A stretch of DNA of 64,000 nucleotides from Proteles cristata cristata (lineage: Eukaryota > Chordata > Mammalia > Carnivora > Hyaenidae). The notes beneath the pieces are model-generated. The model saw only the letters and a list, made by a program, of their open reading frames with translations. It had not been told where the DNA came from and did not search any database. The position numbers were made by a program, and so were the translations under genes. The stretch spans positions 1-64,000 of the forward strand of contig JAESUZ010001058.1 in NCBI GenBank assembly GCA_017311185.1, written 5' to 3'. Positions 56,401-64,000 of this stretch are shown in pieces; position 1 is the first letter of the stretch, and every line of letters starts with the position of its first letter.

Positions 56401-57479
56401 GGGAAACCACAATATATCCTATGTGGACCTCAGGGTGTTTTCTTTGTTCTTTTTAGTTCAAGATGAAACAGCTGTTCATTGTTTAAAATAGCATTTCACA
56501 TTTAGATCTTTTTCGCGTCAAAAGGAAACCATCTTATCCTTCCAGTTTGCTAACATTAGAGAGGAGTAAACACTCATTTCCTACATATATTATTTATAAT
56601 GCAGACTTGTGAACTTTCGCATCCAGCATCAGACTGACCTCTCTCCCACTAGGTTTTGAACCTTCCTTCCCCTGACCCCATCAACAACCAGAGTAACCTG
56701 AAGGTCATCTTTTCCTTTAATTCATTTTTTTAACACATGTTTCCTCATTACAATCCAGCAGCTCTGACTAATCCAAGGGTTGCTCCTATAAAAGGTGGTA
56801 ATGGCAGTTATTTTATGACATTGTATCAGTGGGCTGATATGAGTGTCTCAAAAACATTTCTTAATGGCGGTTAAATCTTCACAAGAGTTTCATATTTCCA
56901 CCCTTTCACTCAGAGCCTAGGTTTCTTTAAGCGCCTGCCAGTTCGATTTGAAAATCAGTTTTGTTTTTTGGGGAAAAAATTAAAAAAAAACGTTTATAAT
57001 TAGCAGTTCTCAAGCTATTTAATCTGAGGTACCTTGAAACATGCTCTCAGATCCTTAAAGTAAAAAGGCACAAAGATACATCTCTCTCTAAGGGGAACTT
57101 TAAAATAAATTCTCTGCACTTAATTTAGGGAAGATTTTGAAATCTGTCACACTAAAACTGAATGGTCCACTTAGGTTCAATGCAAGCCCCACCCTGCCCA
57201 ACTCCTTTATTGATAAAAAGTTAACTACTTGTTAAATTAAAATGCTAAAACATTCCTAAAATATAGTTAGCAGCTAATAAGGAGAAACCCAGGAATTTTT
57301 ATTCTTACATATTCAAATGTTATTGCAGAAAGACCATAATGATACTGTTGTATTGTGTTTTTCTAGAAATACAAATAGTTTCAAGAGTTGTATCCAAATT
57401 ATAAAGTCCCTTTAATGAAATATACAAGCTAGAAACACTTAACACAATTCAAAGAACAAAATTTCAAATTTGGCTAATC
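53641..57479. other. Repeat-poor segment of about 3.8 kb
   Basis: Apart from a GTTT/G-rich spot (53769-53811), T runs and the CA microsatellite at 56352-56396, no repeat was recognised. The longest frames (53821-54057 minus, 54281-54559 plus) have no recognisable similarity. Some of this may be functional non-coding DNA, but nothing proves it. Confidence 0.45.
56352..56396. repeat. (CA)n microsatellite, 45 bp uninterrupted
   Basis: About 22 perfect CA units, long enough to be length-variable. Confidence 0.98.
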
Positions 57480-57540
57480 TCAATCCATCAATTTACAGAT
57501 AAGGAAAATGAGGCCCAGAGAGATTAAAGGCCTGGTCTAC
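57480..57540 (+). mobile_element. MIR SINE core fragment, plus strand
   Basis: 'caatttacagataaggaaaa' (57488-57507) and 'tgaggcccagagagattaaa' (57509-57528) are the MIR core. Confidence 0.75.
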
Positions 57541-60500
57541 TGTACATTAAGATTTTGCTATTTGTTGACTGAATTACATGATTGTTCTATCATTTTGTTG
57601 AATAGAGAGAGCCTGGGACAATGGAAATAAGCCAGCATAATCAGAATTGTCAATTTTTAAATATTAACATTGAATTTGAACCAGTGGTTATTTGTCCTAG
57701 CCCATTTAAAACCAAAACAGTTAAATGATGAGGGTTTTTGGTTTTGTTTTCCAATTTTTTTCTTCAGTTCATGGAAAATCTCCTCAAATTCATACAATTC
57801 TTCCAATATTTTAAAGGGCAAGATTTTGTCCTTTATTCCATATTTCCTGACAGCTTTTGAACATTCATTCAAATGTAGTTTTCATATCTTCTAAGTTCCT
57901 CTATAAAGCCATGTTTTTGTAATAAATGATGTGAATTTTATCTCCAGTCATTTTAGAAGTTTGTAAAATGTGAATACAGTAAGTCAAAAGAGAATGGGAA
58001 ATTCATTTCAAAAAATTATTTGTAACCTTTCTCTCTTCCTGATCTCTAAATACCACTGTTCTCTTCTGGCTACTAGTGCTGGGCATTTATTCTGTATTTC
58101 TCATTTTGCCCACTAAGAAAATGTAGAAGAATCTAAAAGAATGGGCCATGTCTGAGATCCAGCTGGTTCCCACCCTATGAAGACCCTGTCTCACCCACGC
58201 AAGTGGCACTCCATAACCTTATTTCCACTGACATTTTTTTTTTTTGCATCTTAGAAAAACTGGGCATGAGGAAGTATGTGCTCCCCCAGGATCTTGAATT
58301 TATCCAATCAGGCCTTACTCAGCAGCTCAGTGTCTTAACAACCCTGGCAAAATGACATGGGTCATATTTTCACATGGATGAACTATTCCTGAACAATTTC
58401 TCTAGTGTATGAAGCACAAACAGGCTTTTCTTCAACATCAGGCATGCATGTCTTCCCCGCCTCTTGCTTTTTAACAAACATATGTATTGTGACCAGTGCA
58501 AAAGAAATTCTATTCTCCATTAATGTTTGAGTTTCTCTCCTACTCACCCCCTTTTCCTACCCCTTCAGATGTCTCTCTCTCGACCTTTCAAGATATCAAA
58601 AAAGTACAGGACCTCTGTCCAGAATTTTATTTTTTGCCAGTAGAAATGGATAAAGTTGTGTGGCCAATTTATATTCCCCTGTATTCTTTCTACGTTAGAA
58701 TTTGGGGCAAGGGGTATCAATTTTCATAGACATTTTGGCACTTAAAAATGTGCATCTTGCTGGAAGAGATCATTGCTGTTAGGAGCCACTCTGCTTCACG
58801 AGATGCCAAGTTTGAGACTGGAACTAGGCCCATTATAAATTAAAATTTTAGATATAACTATACCACAACTGTTGCTAGTTCTGCTTCCAAAAAAAGAATG
58901 GCATCCCCAAATCACTGTATCTACCACTTGGTATCTAAGTAATATAGCATTCTATATTGCACTATTGCACACAGTAGACAATCTATAAATATGGTTGAAT
59001 GAATGAGGAAGTGAATGAGGAACTAAACCAGCAGGAATTCCATTTTTTTCTTATTTTTTCTTTTAGTCACACCTGATTATTCCTTATAAATTTGTGTAAC
59101 TGTAAAACATTCCTTCATGGGGAAAAAGGAAAGGATAGTGTAAAATATGTCCATGGATCAGGCTCTTTTTTCTTAAAAGCAATGAAAAAGAAATATTTTC
59201 CATGATGTCACACAGACAATGTGTTTCAAAATAACATCATTCAGAAGCTGAGTACATGGACTTGATGGTTCAATTTGGCTGTCATTGAGTAGCTCTGTTC
59301 ACAAACTCTCATCTTGAGAGTCCTAATGTTAGCATTAATAATAGGCAATTGGGTCCACAGAATCATTTATCTGAATGGGAGAAAAAGATAGTTATCAACT
59401 GTTAGAGAAGTTTTTAATTCCTTCTCCAGAGATAATTTTTATGAAAAGATTGAAGGATCACAAAGGCTCATTTCTCAGAAAGAAATTACAAAGTATGAAA
59501 TCCAACTGATGATACTAGAAAAAAGAATATCAAAAAATTGATTTCCTTCCTTTGTGGATTGGATATACTACACTCATCAGTGTGTTCTGTTTGAATTGTG
59601 TCTAGGGCTTATTTTCTGAATATGGGCATGCATCTGTTTTGAAACAATCCCCTGATAGGTTTCCCATCATCAGTTTAATGACCCAAATTTTATGACTCTT
59701 TTGGGCCCTGGAACATTGGGAGGTGCTTTAATATCAGTTGTGAAAAAGAAGAGAAGATCAAATTTCTGTTGGCTCAAAACAAAGAAATTCTTTAATGATA
59801 TATCCTATTTTCTTAATACCAATCCTATCAATAACAGACTTTTGAGTTTTCCAGAAAAAAAAAAGTGTGAGTACAATCTAATCCTTCCTCAATGACAAAA
59901 ACAAGATGATTGTTGGAAAGCCAAGATAATTACTGGACCATTCAATAAGCCAATGAATTCTCCCCCACATTTTTACAGAACAAAGGGGTACAGTCCTTCT
60001 GAGGGACCATGTCAAATAATGCAAGATAATTTAATGCATGCAAATAATTTAAGGTGTCTGTCCTGAAATATACAGATCAAGAAAAAAAAAGGTCCATTTC
60101 AATGTTTATGCAGTTCTAGTAGTTTATTAATGTTTCCTTTTACTAATAAAATTAATTTGAAGCTCAGCTTCAGTCATCCAAGTAGTTTTAAATTGTCAGA
60201 GGAGTTCAGAAGTTAATGTTATAGTAACAACTGCTTGTTCATATCTCTAAACTAGACATCTCTTAGTCACAATGTCCAGAAGGTTCATAGTGAACGAAAG
60301 AATGCAGCAATAGTTTTATAAGTGCAACAAAAGATCCTAATAGATGATAACACAGGTGTTTTGTTTTACCTTGCACACTACCCCTTCACACACACATTAA
60401 CCAAGAAATATCTCCAGAGCACCTCCCCTTGTCAAATGACACAGAAACTGCTAACTGCCTGCAATCATCATCATTCAGATTCTCCAACACAGCCATGCAG

Positions 60501-61435
60501 AAACTCATATAGTCACTTTCTAGAGTTTTGCAAAATATAGCTAGCAAAATGTCCAGATCCTACAGAAGTCACTTCCAAAGAGAAGCAGAACAGGGTAAGC
60601 ATGTATTTGAGCCCTTCTTACATAATATTTGCAGTTAGGCACCCACTGGAATCCCAGAATAACTAAGAAGCCCCTCGAGAAAGACACCCTGTCCTCCTGT
60701 CTCCTTATCAATAAAATGATGAATAGATCATTAGGTTATAAATTCAGAGCAGTTTACGCATAGAGTCACCAGCAACAGGGATTTGTTTACTATACAGTCA
60801 GTTTCATTTCCTCTCAAAAGTTATGAAAAGTGTCTATCAAGCACAGCCTGAATTATCAGGCTGAATTCTTAAAAACAGTAACTACTTAAACTCTTCTGCA
60901 AGCCTTATTTATTTAAATTTCCCCACCTGAAATAATCTGGCACAATATGTCTGTTGATTAAAAACAAACAACCAAGCAAACAACTTGGGCAATTCCTTTT
61001 CAGGGGTCACATATTTTTTTCAATATTCTGTATATTAATCAGTCTTCAAATATGGATTTGGACTTTGGAAGTAATCAAACATTATTAAGTATCAATTGTG
61101 TAAATAGGATGGGTGATGAAAGTGGGCAGTGCAAATTTAGATCAAAAATGAAGTGTGACTATAAATATAACAAGACTACTTTTCCTCTGCCAATCACAAG
61201 CCAAGCCTGGGGGCAATTCCAAGGTTGAAGCTATGGATGAGAGGGTGATCTGACAGGGACAGCTGTCATCAGTCATCCTGTTGACCTTCAGGGTTAATTC
61301 ACCTGATCTGGCTGGCTGACTAAGGGTCATCTCCACTCGCCCTTACTACCCCATGGGCATCCCTTTTGAAACTCCTTGAATGATAATAAAAAAAAAAGGG
61401 GGGGGGGGAAGAGGCCTTCTTTCATCAGGAATGAC
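57541..61435. other. Repeat-poor segment of about 3.9 kb
   Basis: Only a probable L2 3' end ('cacagtagacaatctataaa', then 'ttgaatgaatgagg', 58971-59010) and homopolymer runs (T at 58228-58245; A then G at 61389-61408) were recognised. Small frames such as 57657-57894 (both strands), 58496-58729 and 60322-60540 show no known domain. Confidence 0.45.
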
Positions 61436-61965
61436 AATTAATGCTTTCAACGAATGTTTATTGAACCTCTTCTACATATCAAACATTGTCTAATATATGC
61501 TAGTGAACAGCACAGATTAGAGGCCTGTGTTCTGGGTAAGGGCATAAAGAATTTTAAAAAATCAAAAAAATTTAAATGGCAATACATGTAATGAATAAAA
61601 ATTTGGGACATCAGATAAAGACATCACATTAGAAGGTTAGAACAGGCCTCTCTCTGAGAAGGCAGCATTTCCACTAAGATCTGAATGATGAATTGTGGAG
61701 GGGTGCCTGGGTGGTTCAGTTGGTTAAGAGTCCAACTTCACCTCTGGTCATGGTCTCGCAGTCTATGAGTTCGAGCCCCATGTTGGGCTCTGTGCCGACA
61801 GCTCAGAGCCAAGAGTCTGCTTCAGATTCTGTGTCTCCTTCTCTCTCTGCCCCTCCCCCACTCACACTCTGTCTCTGTCTCTCTCTCAAAAATAAATAAA
61901 ATATTAAAAAAAAACTCTATGAATGACAAATTTTGAGGAGGATTTCCAGGTTGAGGGAATGGTAA
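61436..61965 (-). mobile_element. L2 LINE 3' part, minus strand, split by a SINE
   Basis: 'caacgaatgtttattgaacc' (61449-61468), 'tacatatcaaacattgtcta', 'aacaggcctctctctgagaa' (61642-61661) and 'taagatctgaatgatgaatt' give the L2 3' region in reverse. After the SINE (61699-61912), 'gaggaggatttccaggttga' continues it. Confidence 0.78.
61699..61912 (+). mobile_element. CAN SINE inserted in L2, plus strand
   Basis: Head 'aggggtgcctgggtggttca' at 61699, B-box-like 'gagttcgagcccca', 'tgtgccgacagctcagagcc', CT tract and an AAATAAA-type tail. The flanks 'gaatgatgaattgtgga' (61683) and 'gaatgacaaattttgag' (61920) look like a worn TSD. Confidence 0.93.
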
Positions 61966-62339
61966 ACCAAGTTCTAAGATAGGAGATAAGCCAGGTGGTT
62001 TCTTTGAATTTCATAATCAAGTACCATATGCCCAAGTATGATGAGCAAAGCCCAGTATACATCCAAGTAATTGTATTCTTCTGCCACAAGCATTAAGTCA
62101 TTGGCATTCTCAAACCTTCTGACCAAAAGTAGCATCTGAGCAATAGATATAAATCTTCCAAAAGTGACCACCTAGAAAGACACTAAATCGAAATGATTTC
62201 AAGAAAATAAGATATTACCTTAGAGTCACCAATGGAAGTTTAACACATTATTTAAGAAGATGACAGTGGCCAGTATTTAATTTGGGATTTTTTTCCTGGC
62301 CTAAACATTACTTCCTGCTCAGGCAAGCTTGAGAAGATG
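61966..62339. other. Non-repetitive DNA
   Basis: Nothing recognised. Confidence 0.4.
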
Positions 62340-62500
62340 GGATCAAGGGAGTTTTGTGGTCCAGTGAGCAAAGGATGGGAAAATCAGAAAGATTCTGAGT
62401 TATAATCCCAGTTGAGCTACCAGGTGACCTTTAGGCAAGTCATTCGACCTCCCTGTGCCTCATGCTCCCAGCTGGAAAATTGGATAAGACCAGCAGGATA
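62340..62500 (-). mobile_element. MIR SINE, minus strand
   Basis: 'gtgacctttaggcaagtcat' (62423-62442), 'cgacctccctgtgcctcatg' (62444-62463) and 'gctggaaaattggataaga' follow the reverse-strand MIR. Confidence 0.8.
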
Positions 62501-63844
62501 TCACTGAAAACCAGATGCTGTACTGAACCCAAGCTTTCCCAGCTAAATAAATTACCACCAAAGAGATGGGTGGTGGTGTGTGGGGGGGGGGAGTCCAATA
62601 CATCAGCCCATGTGAAATGCCCAATTAATGACATTTGGTCCCTCTTTATATTTACAAGTTATTAATTTCTCCCATATATGTAAAATCAAATTAATAAAAT
62701 GAATAATTCAAATGAGAGTACTATTTCCTGAGATACTTAGAGGTGTCACAATAGCTTACATTTACTTTCCAATAGCATACCTGCAGGTTAATAATTGTTA
62801 CAATCCCAGTCATGCCTCATTACACCTTCCCATGACAAGTCACACCAGTGTCAATGACACACAGCTAGAACAACAAAGAGGAGGCCGAAACAAGAATTTA
62901 TTTCTCCATTTTTCAAACAAAATAAACTTGTAGTTTCTACGTGAAACAGAACAATGATATTTTGTAAGTATTAATAAGATATTTAAATGGAGAGAAAAAA
63001 TTCCATCGTTCATTAGACTGCTCTGACTCTATCAATAATGAGTAATATTGTGCTTATCAAGACCAATTCAGAAAACACAAAAATATTTAAACCTAAGGAC
63101 TTTTTCAGTTTAAAGTAAAACATTTTTATTAAGTCTTATGGGAAAAATATGTATGTGTGTATATATACAGTTATATACCTATATTGTATATGTATACAAT
63201 TATATATATACAGAATATAAATATATATATATTCAGTTAAGTTAAATTATTTACTGCACAGAAGAATATTGATATGGAAACTGACACTGCTTTACCTCTC
63301 TGATAAAGCTAATATTTGAGTATATTTGAGAAATAACAACATACTGATTCTGTAACCTGAAATTGGACCACAGGTGGTAAGTAACACAGGCTTCAAGCAT
63401 CATCTGCATGGAAACCTGCTCAAAACAGGTGTATATGATTCCAAATATCTGCATATTCAGGAATATCTGGGTTTCTGGCTTAAACTTCCATTTTCCACTT
63501 GGATATTTTTGATGTCACTTGAACATATATAGAAAGGAAATTAAGCAAGCTAAAGACATTAAAAGCATTACTACAGATGTCAGCATTTGCCTAACATCAC
63601 ACCAAAGAATTACACACATAGAATATATGTGGAATTAAAAATCCCTTATTAAAACCCCATTAGGTGCCCTCTTCTCTACTTCAAAACTTAACACACAACA
63701 GCCTCTTTCCTCTGGGAGACTTGTGGGGGAGCAATGTCACCTTCTTGGATAGGACTGTCTGTAAATAAGACAGCTTTTATATGGTTGTTTTCCTTTTACC
63801 TAAGTCTAGTGATGTTCCAGACAGATGTGAATATTGCTTCAGGT
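62501..63844. other. Non-repetitive AT-rich DNA with a TA-rich microsatellite
   Basis: A degenerate TA/TATG run lies at 63148-63236 and a G run at 62582-62590. No gene or repeat family was recognised. Confidence 0.45.
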
Positions 63845-64000
63845 TTTTATTTTTTAATTTTTTTAATGTTATATTTATTTTTGAGAGAGAGAGAGAGAGA
63901 CAGAGAACGTGAGCAGGGGAAGGTCAAAGAGAGAGACACAGGATCTGAAGACAGGTTCCAGGCTCTGAGCTGTCAGCACAGGGCCCCATGCAGGGCTCAA
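63845..64000 (-). mobile_element. CAN SINE, minus strand, cut by window end
   Basis: T-rich tail at 63845-63880, (GA)n, 'cgtgagcaggggaaggtcaa', 'ctctgagctgtcagcacagg' and 'gccccatgcagggctcaa' up to the last base. The head of the element lies beyond the window. Confidence 0.95.

Noticed and set aside
56266..56466. Frame with a Thr-His repeat
   Set aside because: Translation of the (CA)n microsatellite.

Overview
This window is AT-rich nuclear DNA from a carnivoran mammal, most likely a felid. The main evidence is a tRNA-Lys-derived CAN SINE carrying the cat-type body. It opens with GGGGCGCCTGGGTGGCTCAG, contains 'gctcaggtcatgatctc' and 'ctgacagctcagagcctgg', and ends in a CT-rich tract and an AAATAAA-type tail. 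It occurs about a dozen times on both strands. A carnivoran L1 family with a recognisable 3' end ('gagcactgggtgttatgtgg' followed by 'aataaacta') occurs repeatedly as well. No single-copy host protein-coding gene, tRNA, rRNA or bacterial-type feature could be supported. The only protein-coding similarity is broken L1 ORF2 and a decayed ERVL pol. The window therefore reads as an intron or gene desert, and nothing in it identifies the locus.

Layout. Positions 1-5.4 kb hold an old L2, MIR and L1M fragments, one SINE and an MLT1-type LTR. From 7.1 to 9.7 kb there are two L1 3' fragments and three SINEs. From about 10.4 to 13.1 kb lies a decayed ERVL-like provirus (pol, further internal sequence, then an LTR), followed by an L2. 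From 14 to 20.4 kb there are scattered L1 tails, SINEs, MER5A copies and an AT-rich palindrome. At 20.96-24.3 kb lies an L1 whose 5' half is inverted (twin-priming structure). From 24.6 to 28.7 kb there is a dense mix of old L1, MER5A, two SINEs inserted at one site and an L1 tail. From 28.7 to 36.7 kb repeats are sparser. The stretch 36.7-42.5 kb is poor in recognisable repeats and contains one block that looks like conserved non-coding DNA. From 43.1 to 47.9 kb there is an L1 nest: a 4-kb L1 with most of ORF2 sits inside an older L1 tail. From 47.9 to 64 kb the sequence is mostly non-repetitive, with MIR, L2, one 61-bp tandem duplication and three SINEs, the last cut by the window end.

How it works together. 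There is no operon or pathway here. What the window records is the action of L1 machinery. Most of the younger SINE and L1 insertions keep 8-21 bp target-site duplications (TSDs), A-rich tails and 5' truncations. Nested insertions give a relative time order: L2, MIR, MER5A, ERVL and MLT1 first, then carnivoran L1 and SINE. I found no convincing novel gene system. The best observations are structural: the twin-primed L1, the L1-in-L1 nest, a SINE pair with a triplicated target site, tandem duplications inside a MIR and inside a SINE, an AT-rich palindrome and a candidate regulatory element near 37.3 kb. Family names were assigned by memory of consensus sequences and boundaries of the old repeats are approximate.
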